Source of the DNA: JAIBBG01 sp043748015
Lineage (GTDB): Bacteria; Bacteroidota; Bacteroidia; Flavobacteriales_D; Sanyastnellaceae
DNA: 57,558 nucleotides
NCBI GenBank assembly: GCA_043748015.1
Contig: JAYTOA010000035.1
Span: 1-57,558 of the forward strand
Direction of reading: 5' to 3'
A program made the position numbers and the translations under genes. Position 1 is the first letter of the stretch; each line of letters starts with the position of its first letter. Positions 1 to 8,998 of this stretch are shown piece by piece. The notes below the pieces were generated by a model. That model searched no databases and had not been told where the DNA came from. It saw nothing but the letters and a program-made list of their open reading frames with translations.

Positions 1-704
1 CCTTCTCCGTCATATTCATACGTATTTTTCCTACATGATATCAGAAGAGCAATTATCAATATAGCAGCAGTTTGTCTCATCGTTTAACGTGTTTTGGTAA
101 AAAAAAACGCTTTTGCAACACTTAGATCCTCGGATACAATAGGTCTCCCGATGGCGCGGGTTTGCTACCCGTGCCTGCGCCTTGGTCAGGCTTTCAGCCA
201 TGAAGTTTCGGTAATTGTCACTGCTGAAAGCGTTCAAGAGATTCAATAGCAATGGGCGCTGCATCGCATTTGGTTTTTGTGAATCATTCAAAACATGGGT
301 GCGACATTGATCAATTACGTATCACTAAATTCAAGCGTAGTAGGGTTGAAGAGTTTTTCATTGGATTTGATAAAGGATTTATAAAGTGAAGCAAGTGTAT
401 TCATTTTTCAAAAGCAGCAATACAAAAATCTAAATTTTAGTAGATTTTTAATTGCGACTGAATTGGTTTGGATCGTAGAAATTGTCTTCAACGCTCTTGA
501 TATATTCTCTTTATCGATGACTGATCACAACACTACACGCAATGCCAACGACAATCAAATCGCTTTAACTATTGTGTAACGGATTTTTTTCCATGAATTC
601 CACGCGCATCGTGTATCGCTCGAATTAGACCAGACATTGCAATGCAAATGCTCTTGCAAACAAACCAACTGCCAGCTCGCGAACTAGGAACAATGAACCA
701 GGAA
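1..704. other. Gene-poor left end with no convincing CDS
   Basis: No convincing protein gene lies here. The only open frame of note is an 86-residue minus-strand frame (31-291). It runs straight through the REP-like hairpin at 153-190 and resembles no family I know, so I leave it out as a gene. Bases 300-640 are AT-rich and show nothing I recognise. At 682-709, overlapping the end of the ABC transporter gene, is a GGAAC-rich word shared with three other places in the window. Confidence 0.5.
153..190. repeat. REP-like palindrome
   Basis: An 8-9 bp palindrome (GGCGCGGGT, loop TTGCT, ACCCGTGCC, with one G-T pair) lies at 153-175. It is followed at once by a second inverted repeat, GCCTG/CAGGC (174-190). 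GC-rich imperfect palindromes of this kind, surrounded by AT-rich intergenic DNA, are typical of REP elements mobilised by REP-associated tyrosine transposases. That assignment is inferred: no transposase and no second copy is present in the window. Confidence 0.45.
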
Positions 705-1418
705 CTATTGACCCTCCTCTGGTATGGCTTGTGGAATATTGACCTCATCACTTTCAACAACTCCGTCGCGAAGCCTTACTATGCGATGCGCCATGCGTGC
801 AATGTCTTCCTCGTGCGTGACGATGATGATGGTATTGCCGGCTTTGTGAATTTCATCGAAGAGTCGCATGATCTCATGACTTGTTTTTGTATCGAGATTT
901 CCCGTTGGTTCATCGGCAAGAATGATGGAAGGATGATTGACGAGCGCGCGCGCAACAGCAACGCGTTGTCTTTGTCCTCCTGAAAGTTCGTTGGGTTGAT
1001 GCGTCATTCTATCGGCAAGTCCAACTTGCGTGAGTACGTCTTTTGCGCGCTTGGTGCGTGTTGCCTTATTCTTTCCGGCGTATACCAGTGGCAGGGCCAC
1101 ATTGTCGAGCGCAGTATATCGCGGAAGCAAATTGAAGGTCTGGAAAATGAAGCCGATTTCTTTGTTACGGATTTCTGCAAGTTGCGAATCTTCTAGTCTG
1201 GCGACATCCGGACCATTGAGGAAGTAGCGGCCGCTCGTGGGCGTATCCAGACATCCGATGATGTTCATGATGGTACTTTTTCCCGAACCGGAAGGACCCA
1301 TCAGCGCTACATATTCATTTTTGCGAATCACGAGATCCACGCCATTAAGAGCTTTGATGATTTCTGTACCGATTTTGTAAAACTTCGTGAGGGCTTCAAT
1401 TCTGATCACTTCCTGCAT
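705..1418 (-). CDS. ABC transporter ATP-binding protein (LolD/MacB-type)
   Basis: This is the cytoplasmic ATPase of an ABC transporter, 237 residues, full length for the family. Walker A (GPSGSGKST) is at residues 41-49, the Q-loop FIFQTFNLLP near 90-99, the signature LSGGQ at 145-149, Walker B ending ILADE near 166-170, and the switch His in IIVTHEED near 197. The sequence is closest to the LolD/MacB/FtsE group, which powers lipoprotein release or mechanotransmission rather than bulk import. No permease gene is adjacent: the next gene upstream diverges and the downstream side is gene-poor. The permease is therefore outside the window or encoded elsewhere. The substrate cannot be told from the sequence. 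Confidence 0.9.
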   Translation of the reverse strand: MQEVIRIEALTKFYKIGTEIIKALNGVDLVIRKNEYVALMGPSGSGKSTIMNIIGCLDTPTSGRYFLNGPDVARLEDSQLAEIRNKEIGFIFQTFNLLPRYTALDNVALPLVYAGKNKATRTKRAKDVLTQVGLADRMTHQPNELSGGQRQRVAVARALVNHPSIILADEPTGNLDTKTSHEIMRLFDEIHKAGNTIIIVTHEEDIARMAHRIVRLRDGVVESDEVNIPQAIPEEGQ

Positions 1419-1423
1419 ATGGT

Positions 1424-1456
1424 CAAAATTAATGGCCTTGCAACCTTTGGCACAAA
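1424..1456 (-). promoter_or_regulatory. Candidate Bacteroidota promoter of the ABC ATPase gene
   Basis: Read on the minus strand, TTTG (1453-1456) is followed after 21 bases by TAATTTTG (1424-1431). This fits the Bacteroidota -33/-7 pattern TTTG-N19-21-TAnnTTTG. The predicted transcription start falls at or within a base or two of the ATG at 1418, which would make the mRNA leaderless. Confidence 0.45.
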
Positions 1457-1519
1457 CCTTTCGTCACAAATAGTATATCCTTACTACTTTAGCGACTCGT
1501 TGTTAATTACCCAACCGAA

Positions 1520-4500
1520 ATGAATCCAAGACAGAGCTGGCGGACGATAGTCATATCCATTGTTTTCGTTTTTGCTACTGCATGGTTTGCCAATGCACAG
1601 TTGGTTATCAATAATGCTGTCACAGCGTCAAATGCCGTTCAGAATACATTATTGGGAACGGGAGTTACGGCAACCAATATCACGTTTCAAGGTTCTAATC
1701 AACAAGTAGGTTCTTTTGTTTGTACCAATTGCGGATTGGGAATTGGCAACGGTGTTGTCATCGGCACCGGAAACGTAAACGCCGCTGCAGGTCCGAACAA
1801 CACAGGCGCTTCGTCACTGGGTCCGCCAAATACTACAGATAACGTGAGTGACATCGATCTGGCGCAGTTGAGTGGAATGGCATTGAACAATACAGCAGTC
1901 CTTCAATTCGACTTTATACCTACCGGCGATAGTTTATTTTTCAAATACGTTTTTGGTTCTGAAGAATATCCCGAATGGGTGGGATCTATCAATGATGCTT
2001 TTGGATTTTTTCTCAGTGGACCCGGAATCACCGGACCATATACCGGCAATGCCCGCAACATCGCGTTAATTCCAAATACCAACACATCTATCGCCATCAA
2101 CAATGTCAATGCTACTACCAATAGTCAGTACTATGTGAGTAACACGAACAATGTCGCCAATATCCAGGCGGATGGTTTCACTACAGTTCTCACAGCGTTT
2201 TCACTGGTGCAATGTGGACAGCCGTATCACATTAAAATTGCTATTGGAGATGCATCTGATGGAGCTTATGATTCATGGGTGTTTCTTGAAGCCGGCAGTT
2301 TTCATAGCAATGAACTTCAGGTCGATTTCACGGCACCGAATCTTGGTCCGGCGAGCGGAGGATTGTATGAAGGGTGTGATCCTGCTCATATTTCCTTCAC
2401 CAGAAGCGGAAATCTCAATATTCAGCAAGCGTATGATCTCACGTTCACCGGAACAGCTGTGAATGGAGTGGATTTTCAAACGATTGTGCCACAAATTGTT
2501 TTTCCGGCCAATGTTTCTACTGTGACCATCGACCTCATTGCCATTCAGGATGCAGTGCTCGAAGGGTTGGAAACTTTTACGCTGACTGTATTGAATAATG
2601 GTTGCGGAAACATGGATGCCAGCATTGAAGTCGCTATTTCTGATCTGCCGGCTCTTGAAGTCGTCACGCCAAACGTTAATATCAATTGTGGAGAACAAGC
2701 CTTGTTGGAACCGCTGGTATCCGGAGGTCTTGGTAATTATCACTTTTTATGGAGTAACGGATTTACGGGAACGCAACAATCTACTTATCCGACGCAGAAT
2801 ACATCATATAGTTTTACTGTTTCTGATACGTGCGGTGTAACTCCTGTGAATGGAGTGATCAATGTTGTGTTTGTTACGAATCCTCCGTTAATTGTCAATC
2901 TTGGTCCCGATATCATTTCAACTTGTCTTGATCAGGTCACTATTGAACCTGTTGTCAGCGGTGGGTTCGGCGATTATTCCTACACATGGACATCCGCTGG
3001 TGTGGCTCTTGCAACTACTCCTACAGTGAGTTTCATGCAAAGCACAACTCAGAATATTGGTCTTACAGTGACTGACATTTGTGGTGTAGCCGCCAATGAT
3101 CTTGTCTTGGTGACATATCCTCCTGTTCCTGTTATCGTTGATCTTGGAACTGATATTACCGCAACTTGTCTCGATCAAAATGTGTTGATTCCTCTTGTCA
3201 GCGGAGGTACTGGTGAGCACACTTATTCATGGACTTCAGGTACAGCAAATCTTGGATCGGCTACTCAGCTATCTATGCAGGTAAATCAGAATACAAATGT
3301 GACGCTAGCTGTTACGGATGAATGTGGTAGTACAGGAACAGATGTCGTGACGATCAACATTCCTGCTGCACCTGTTTCTGTAAATCTTGGAAATGATCTC
3401 ACAGTGAATTGTCTTGTGCAGAGTATCCTTGTTCCTACGGTTTCCGGTGGTGTGGGAAACTATGCTTATCAATGGAATAACGGAACTGCAAATCTTGGCG
3501 TCAATAGCCAATTGACAATGCAAGTTGGTCAGACCACGAATGTGAATCTTGCTGTTACAGATCAATGCGGTAACGTTGGCAATGATCTGATTGTTTTGAA
3601 TGTTCCTCCCGCGCCGGTTTCAGTTGATCTAGGAAGTGACCTTACTGTTTCTTGTCTTGATCAAAGCGTACTTGTTCCAATTATTAGTGGTGGATTTGGA
3701 AATTACTCCTATGCATGGAATTCACAATCTTCCAATCTTGGAACGGCTCCTCAGATCACTTACCAGACAGTAGTGAACGCAAACGTTTCTTTGGTTGTAA
3801 ATGATCAATGTGGAAATACGGCGTCTGATATGATTGCTTTTGTCGTGCCGCAAATGGCCATGAGTGCTGACATCGGAAATGACATTGTTGTGCAATGCAT
3901 CGATCAGGTTTCACTGAATGGCTATCCATTTGGAGGTGTTGGAAATTACACTTATTCCTGGCAAGTGAATGGTGAGAATAGCGGCAGTCAGGCTACTTTC
4001 AATCATTACTATCTTCAAAACTCGTCTGTAGTTTTCACGGTGTCTGATCAATGTGGAAATTCTGTTTCGGATATGCTGCAGGTGAGTGTTCCGGCGGTTG
4101 CAGTTACTGTGGATGCCGGTGCAGACGTGGTTACCAATTGCATCACTCAAACTCCTTTAGTGGCAATTGCTTCAGGTGGCGTCGGAAATTTCACTTATCA
4201 ATGGGCGAGTAACACAGGAGTGTTTTCCGGTGCGGCGAATACAGTTTATTCTTCACAGGAAAATGTAAATATTTCACTCACGGTGACAGATCAATGCGGC
4301 AATACAGCTTCGGATCAAATGCAAATTATGATTCCTCCTGTTCCTGTTACAGCCACTACCTCTGGCGACAAATCCATTTGTGTCAATGATGCCGTGATGA
4401 TTTCCGGATCGTCTACGGGTGGAGTAGGAGGAATGACTTATGAATGGGAAGGTATTAGCGGTGGAAACGCCACCACTACTGTAGCTCCGCAGTCATCTAC

Positions 4501-5077
4501 TCAATATACTTTTATTGCTCGTGACCAATGTGGAAATGTTGGTACAGCTCAATTGCTAATCAGGGTATTGGACGTTAATCCAAATTTCACAGCAACTTTT
4601 CTCGATGATTTTACGGTTTCATTCGTCAATACAACTCCCGATGCGAATTTTTTCCAGTGGGAATTCAGCGATGGAACTATTTCTTTTGAAGAGAATCCGG
4701 TGCATATTTTTAATTCGGTGGAGAATTGGACAGTCACTCTTTCTGCCTGGGCCGATTCTGGTTGTGTCAGAAGAATTGGTCAGGAATATCATCCACTGGG
4801 AGCTTTGTATGTACCCAATAGTTTCACTCCGGATAACGATGGGATCAACGACTTTTTCTTTGTACTTGGTCACGATTTGAAGTTCTTTGAGATGACTATT
4901 TTCTCCAAATGGGGTGACATTGTTTTTCACTCAAAGGACATTGCCATTCCATGGGACGGATCTGTGAGAAATGGAGGATATTATTTGCAGGATGGCGTTT
5001 ATCCGTTTACTATTGTGGCAATCGATGAAAGAGACAAAATCATCGAGCGAAATGGGGCCGTAACTATTTTGAGATAG
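1520..5077 (+). CDS. Choice-of-anchor L repeat protein with gliding-motility C-terminal domain
   Basis: A 1185-residue secreted surface protein. A signal peptide ends near residue 26 (...FANAQ). Residues about 27-270 match the choice-of-anchor L domain, with the hallmark FKYVFGSEEYPEW and DAFGFFLSGPGI stretches. A Calx-beta-like segment follows (about 280-375). Eight tandem repeats of about 80 residues come next, each with a Cys-x-x-Q/D start, an SGG-x-GNYxYxW core and a VTDQCGN end. A PKD-like unit (about 1010-1085) leads to the C-terminal gliding-motility/T9SS type B sorting domain (VPNSFTPDNDGINDFF). Family knowledge implies export across the outer membrane by T9SS and attachment at the cell surface; the ligand is unknown. 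The downstream gene is a paralogue. Confidence 0.9.
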   Translation: MNPRQSWRTIVISIVFVFATAWFANAQLVINNAVTASNAVQNTLLGTGVTATNITFQGSNQQVGSFVCTNCGLGIGNGVVIGTGNVNAAAGPNNTGASSLGPPNTTDNVSDIDLAQLSGMALNNTAVLQFDFIPTGDSLFFKYVFGSEEYPEWVGSINDAFGFFLSGPGITGPYTGNARNIALIPNTNTSIAINNVNATTNSQYYVSNTNNVANIQADGFTTVLTAFSLVQCGQPYHIKIAIGDASDGAYDSWVFLEAGSFHSNELQVDFTAPNLGPASGGLYEGCDPAHISFTRSGNLNIQQAYDLTFTGTAVNGVDFQTIVPQIVFPANVSTVTIDLIAIQDAVLEGLETFTLTVLNNGCGNMDASIEVAISDLPALEVVTPNVNINCGEQALLEPLVSGGLGNYHFLWSNGFTGTQQSTYPTQNTSYSFTVSDTCGVTPVNGVINVVFVTNPPLIVNLGPDIISTCLDQVTIEPVVSGGFGDYSYTWTSAGVALATTPTVSFMQSTTQNIGLTVTDICGVAANDLVLVTYPPVPVIVDLGTDITATCLDQNVLIPLVSGGTGEHTYSWTSGTANLGSATQLSMQVNQNTNVTLAVTDECGSTGTDVVTINIPAAPVSVNLGNDLTVNCLVQSILVPTVSGGVGNYAYQWNNGTANLGVNSQLTMQVGQTTNVNLAVTDQCGNVGNDLIVLNVPPAPVSVDLGSDLTVSCLDQSVLVPIISGGFGNYSYAWNSQSSNLGTAPQITYQTVVNANVSLVVNDQCGNTASDMIAFVVPQMAMSADIGNDIVVQCIDQVSLNGYPFGGVGNYTYSWQVNGENSGSQATFNHYYLQNSSVVFTVSDQCGNSVSDMLQVSVPAVAVTVDAGADVVTNCITQTPLVAIASGGVGNFTYQWASNTGVFSGAANTVYSSQENVNISLTVTDQCGNTASDQMQIMIPPVPVTATTSGDKSICVNDAVMISGSSTGGVGGMTYEWEGISGGNATTTVAPQSSTQYTFIARDQCGNVGTAQLLIRVLDVNPNFTATFLDDFTVSFVNTTPDANFFQWEFSDGTISFEENPVHIFNSVENWTVTLSAWADSGCVRRIGQEYHPLGALYVPNSFTPDNDGINDFFFVLGHDLKFFEMTIFSKWGDIVFHSKDIAIPWDGSVRNGGYYLQDGVYPFTIVAIDERDKIIERNGAVTILR

Positions 5078-5136
5078 CGGGCAACTTTCGTCTGTCTTTT
5101 GTAGCCATCATATTGATAACAAGAATTCAAACGAGT

Positions 5137-7020
5137 ATGAAGTTTAAACTATTTTCCCTTGCTGCTATAATCAGTTGCATTTCATTTGGTGCCCAAGGCC
5201 AATTGGTGGTGGACAATTCAATTACAACCGCTCAGGCAATTGCGATGCTTTTGGGCCCGAATGTTGAATTTTCCAACGTGACATTCACTGGCGCTTCTAA
5301 CCAAATAGGATCGTTCAATTCTGCAAATGCCAATGTTGGCATTCAATCGGGAATCATGCTCGCGACAGGCGATATTCAAAATGCTATTGGTCCGAATAAT
5401 TCCGGAAGCTCTTCTTTGGGTGGTGGAAATTTTGGTGCAACAGATGCTGATCTGGATTTATTGGATGGCGCATCACATAATGATGCCGCAATTTTGGAGT
5501 TTGACTTCGTTGCTACAGGCAGCTCTGTTTCGTTTCAATATGTATTTGCTTCTGATGAATATCCTGAATATACAGGAGCAGGAGATTGTAGTGATGTGAG
5601 CGATGTATTTGGTTTCTTCCTTTCCGGTCCGGGCATTGCCGGAACTTTCAGCAATGCTGGCGTCAATATCGCACTCATTCCCGGGTCAACGCAGTTTGTA
5701 TCTATCGCAAACCTCAACGCCGGTTGTGACGGACTCGCACCCGTGGGTGACCCCAATTGCAATTTTTGTGAGTTCTACATATACAATGGAATTGGAGGAG
5801 ATGCTCCGTATAACGGTAGCGGTGTTTATGTGCAATACGATGGTCTCACTGTCATTCTCACTGCATACTATGAAGGATTGGAATGCGGCGAAACATATCA
5901 TATCAAACTGGCACTTGCAGATGTATCGGATACCATTTTTGATTCTGCTGTGTTTTTGAAAGAGGGAAGTTTTGAAGTTGCCGGTTCTTTCATTGAAGCA
6001 AATGTTGTGGATCCATCTCCAATTCTTGGTGATGCAGTTCTACTTGAAGGTTGTATACAAGGAACGCTTGTTATTCATCCTCCGGGTTGTCTCACGGAAG
6101 GATTGACTGTTACACTTGAAACCAGTGGTATCGCCATCAACGGAGTCGATTATGAGTCCATTCCCTCGACACTCGTTCTGACAGATGAATCAGTTGAGAT
6201 TCCGATTTCAACATTTGCTGATAATCTCGTTGAAGGAACTGAATCGATGATCATCAGTCTTATCTACTTGAATTCTGATGGTCTTTTGGATACGGCTACG
6301 ACCTCGTTGGATTTACTCGATTATAATTTGCCATCAGTAATAGTCGATGACGTTTTTGTTTGCGGCAATGTTGGTGTTAGCAATGCACAAATCAGTGAAG
6401 GTTTTCCACCTTTTCAGTATGCATGGTCATCAGGCGAGACATTATCTACTGCTTCATATACTCCAGGCAGTGCGGGACCCTATTCACTGACTGTGATTGA
6501 TTTTTGTGGAACCAGCTTTGGTGATGATTTTAATGTAATTGAACCTACACCATTTATTGTTGCTCCAAATTTCAATGCGTGTTTTGGAATATATACAGGC
6601 ACACTGGCCAGAGGTGGCGGCGTTCCCTATACAGTTAACTATCCTCAAGATTCCTTGACGATGTTTAATTATGGCTTTACACCTTTGTTTGACGGAATTT
6701 ACACCATTACATTCACTGATCAATGCGGTTCCACCGGTACTGTTACATTCGATTCAAGGGTATGTGAAACCATTGTTCCTAACATCTTCACACCTGATGG
6801 AAATGGCAAAAATGACTTCTTTCACATTTATGGAATTGAAGGATATCCAGATAGTGATTTGAAGATATTCAATCGTTGGGGAAATTTGGTATTTCACGAT
6901 AAAAACTACAACAATAATTGGAATGGAGGCAATCTGGAAGATGGAGTATTCTATTACATTTTCACCAGAGCAGATGGTAAAGTCTTCGATGGCGTGGTCA
7001 ATAAACTTAGCTCAAAATAA
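5137..7020 (+). CDS. Choice-of-anchor L protein with gliding-motility C-terminal domain (short paralogue)
   Basis: A 627-residue secreted protein, paralogous to the gene 60 bp upstream. I start it at the ATG at 5137, which gives a clean signal peptide (MKFKLFSLAAIISCISFGAQ), rather than at the in-frame TTG at 5113. The choice-of-anchor L domain spans about residues 20-285 (FQYVFASDEYPEYTG, VFGFFLSGPGI). It is followed by a Calx-beta-like region (about 300-400), one or two SprB-like segments, and the T9SS type B sorting domain (VPNIFTPDGNGKNDFFHIYG) at the end. Unlike its neighbour it lacks the eight-fold repeat stalk. The two genes are probably co-transcribed and arose by duplication. Confidence 0.88.
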   Translation: MKFKLFSLAAIISCISFGAQGQLVVDNSITTAQAIAMLLGPNVEFSNVTFTGASNQIGSFNSANANVGIQSGIMLATGDIQNAIGPNNSGSSSLGGGNFGATDADLDLLDGASHNDAAILEFDFVATGSSVSFQYVFASDEYPEYTGAGDCSDVSDVFGFFLSGPGIAGTFSNAGVNIALIPGSTQFVSIANLNAGCDGLAPVGDPNCNFCEFYIYNGIGGDAPYNGSGVYVQYDGLTVILTAYYEGLECGETYHIKLALADVSDTIFDSAVFLKEGSFEVAGSFIEANVVDPSPILGDAVLLEGCIQGTLVIHPPGCLTEGLTVTLETSGIAINGVDYESIPSTLVLTDESVEIPISTFADNLVEGTESMIISLIYLNSDGLLDTATTSLDLLDYNLPSVIVDDVFVCGNVGVSNAQISEGFPPFQYAWSSGETLSTASYTPGSAGPYSLTVIDFCGTSFGDDFNVIEPTPFIVAPNFNACFGIYTGTLARGGGVPYTVNYPQDSLTMFNYGFTPLFDGIYTITFTDQCGSTGTVTFDSRVCETIVPNIFTPDGNGKNDFFHIYGIEGYPDSDLKIFNRWGNLVFHDKNYNNNWNGGNLEDGVFYYIFTRADGKVFDGVVNKLSSK

Positions 7021-7074
7021 TTTCTTCGCAGAATAGCAAGGGGCTATCACAAAAGGATATCGGCGAAAAAGGGT

Positions 7075-8049
7075 TCAATGAGTCCTCGTGGAGATACTTT
7101 CTGCAAGATTGCAAATGTGAATTTTTCTTGCTTCATTTACATCAAGCGCATTCAACGATTCGAATGCTCGATCAAGGAAATGTTGTGCTCTATTTTTTAC
7201 ATCCGCATCCACGCGTAGTTTCTTGAATAACGAAAGTATGGTATTCACTTTTTCGGTCGGATCAGCATTGATGTTGCCGATGTATTGATCCAAAATTTTT
7301 CTTTCTTCGGTGTTGGCAATTTCGTAAGCTCGTATGAGCAAAAATGTTTTTTTGTCTGAAAGAACATCTCCCCCAATTTGCTTGCCTGTCTTTGATGATT
7401 CTCCAAAGGAATCAAGATAGTCATCCATCAATTGAAAGGACAACCCTAGGTTGATGGCAAAATCGTATAGATGCTGTTGGGCAACATCATCCGCTCCATT
7501 GATCATTGCACCGATTTTCATCCCACCTGCAAGCAAAACAGAAGTTTTCAATCGAATCATCTCTTCGTATTCTTCGAATGAAACAACATCGCGCTTCTCG
7601 AAATTCATGTCCTGTTGTTGGCCTTCGCAAACTTCCAATGCTGTTTGATTGAAGACTTTCAAGATCTCAGGAAGTTTCGCAGTTTTTGTTTTCATCAACA
7701 ACTGATATGATTGAATCATCATGGCATCACCACTTAAAATGGCAACATCTGAATTCCATTTTTCATGAACAGTTTTTGCTCCTCTTCTTGTGGGCGCCTT
7801 ATCCATGATGTCATCATGCATCAGCGTGAAGTTGTGAAACACTTCAATGGCCAAGGCAGGATAAATAGCATCTTCGATATCATCGCTAAATAAATTAGCG
7901 GCCATCAGTGTCAATGCAGGTCGCAGACGCTTTCCACCCAGTTGAAGAATGTAATTGATGGGTTGATAGATTTCTCTGTCGCCATTCGTTTCGCAAAATC
8001 CATTGATTTTTTTTGAAATAATTCCCTGCAGTTCCTCAATGGATTTCAT
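7075..8049 (-). CDS. Polyprenyl (trans-isoprenyl) diphosphate synthase
   Basis: A 324-residue cytoplasmic enzyme that condenses isopentenyl diphosphate onto allylic diphosphates. The first Asp-rich motif is DDIMD at residues 79-83, followed by the RRG triad; the second is MDDYLD at 208-213. GGKRLRP (38-44) is the usual substrate-binding loop. The residue five positions before the first Asp motif is Phe. An aromatic residue there usually limits the product to about C15-C20, so geranylgeranyl diphosphate is more likely than octaprenyl diphosphate; this is an inference. It is the last gene of a minus-strand run, 30 bp after rfbA. Confidence 0.9.
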   Translation of the reverse strand: MKSIEELQGIISKKINGFCETNGDREIYQPINYILQLGGKRLRPALTLMAANLFSDDIEDAIYPALAIEVFHNFTLMHDDIMDKAPTRRGAKTVHEKWNSDVAILSGDAMMIQSYQLLMKTKTAKLPEILKVFNQTALEVCEGQQQDMNFEKRDVVSFEEYEEMIRLKTSVLLAGGMKIGAMINGADDVAQQHLYDFAINLGLSFQLMDDYLDSFGESSKTGKQIGGDVLSDKKTFLLIRAYEIANTEERKILDQYIGNINADPTEKVNTILSLFKKLRVDADVKNRAQHFLDRAFESLNALDVNEARKIHICNLAESISTRTH

Positions 8050-8079
8050 CGTGAATTTTATCTTGTCAATTTGTGTTTT

Positions 8080-8952
8080 CTACAACCCGGATTTGAGTTG
8101 CTCTAGAATGTATTTGCCGTATCCACTATTAACCAACGGAGAAGCAAGTTCCTCAAGTTCAGTTGCACTAATGAATCCCATACGCCAGGCTATTTCTTCT
8201 ATGCAGCCTATTTTCAATCCCTGCCTTTCTTCCACTACCTGCACATATTGCCCGGCTTGCATAAGTGATGTAAATGTTCCGGTATCGAGCCATGCTGTTC
8301 CTCTGTCCATCTTCTGTACCTTCAGTTTTCCGTTGCGCAGATATTCACGATTGACATCCGTTATTTCATATTCACCCCGAATGCTTGGTTTAAGATTCTT
8401 CGCAATTTTGACTACATCATTGTCATAAAAGTATAAGCCGGGAACGGCGTAATTGCTCTTAGGAGTCTTCGGTTTTTCTTCAATGGATATAGCGCGACCT
8501 GATGCATCGAATTCTACAACACCGTAACGCTCCGGGTCGCTAACATGGTAGGCGTAAACTAGGCCACCATCTATGTCAGTGTTTTCACGAAGAATTTTTC
8601 CAAAGCCCTGACCATAGAAAATATTATCACCCAACACAAGCGCCACTTTGTCGTTCCCAATAAATTTTTCTCCCAGAACAAATGCTTGTGCAAGCCCGTT
8701 CGGTACTTCTTGCACTTCATATGAAAAATTGCAACCAATTTGTTCACCATCACCCAATAATTTTTGAAATCCGGGCATGTCATGTGGTGTGGAAATGATG
8801 AGAATATCCTTGATGCCGGCAAGCATCAATGTCGACAATGGATAATAAATCATAGGCTTGTCATAAACAGGCATCAGCTGCTTGCTCACTGCAAGTGTGA
8901 GTGGATATAATCTGGTGCCGCTTCCTCCGGCGAGAATGATTCCTTTCATCAT
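8080..8952 (-). CDS. rfbA: Glucose-1-phosphate thymidylyltransferase
   Basis: A 290-residue enzyme that makes dTDP-glucose from glucose-1-phosphate and dTTP, the first step toward dTDP-rhamnose and other surface sugars. The nucleotide-binding signature GGSGTRLYPLT is at residues 8-18, followed by SKQLMPVYDKPMIYYPLSTL. The length fits RfbA/RmlA. Its usual partners rfbB, rfbC and rfbD are not in the window. It sits between the MMPL exporter gene (46 bp upstream) and the prenyl diphosphate synthase (30 bp downstream) on the same strand, so all three may be co-transcribed. The first two codons are both ATG; either could be the start. Confidence 0.95.
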   Translation of the reverse strand: MMKGIILAGGSGTRLYPLTLAVSKQLMPVYDKPMIYYPLSTLMLAGIKDILIISTPHDMPGFQKLLGDGEQIGCNFSYEVQEVPNGLAQAFVLGEKFIGNDKVALVLGDNIFYGQGFGKILRENTDIDGGLVYAYHVSDPERYGVVEFDASGRAISIEEKPKTPKSNYAVPGLYFYDNDVVKIAKNLKPSIRGEYEITDVNREYLRNGKLKVQKMDRGTAWLDTGTFTSLMQAGQYVQVVEERQGLKIGCIEEIAWRMGFISATELEELASPLVNSGYGKYILEQLKSGL

Positions 8953-8998
8953 GAATTATTTTTTATTGAATCAAGTGAGTAATCGTCAACAATTGAAA

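Noticed and set aside
31..291. 86-codon open frame on the minus strand
   Set aside because: It runs through the REP-like palindrome and has no family resemblance; low-complexity Cys runs suggest chance.
1446..1462. Possible sigma-54 promoter TGGCAC-N5-TTTCG
   Set aside because: The essential GC at -12 is absent.
2273..2743. 156-codon frame antisense to the first choice-of-anchor L gene
   Set aside because: It overlaps conserved sense codons and has no recognisable features.
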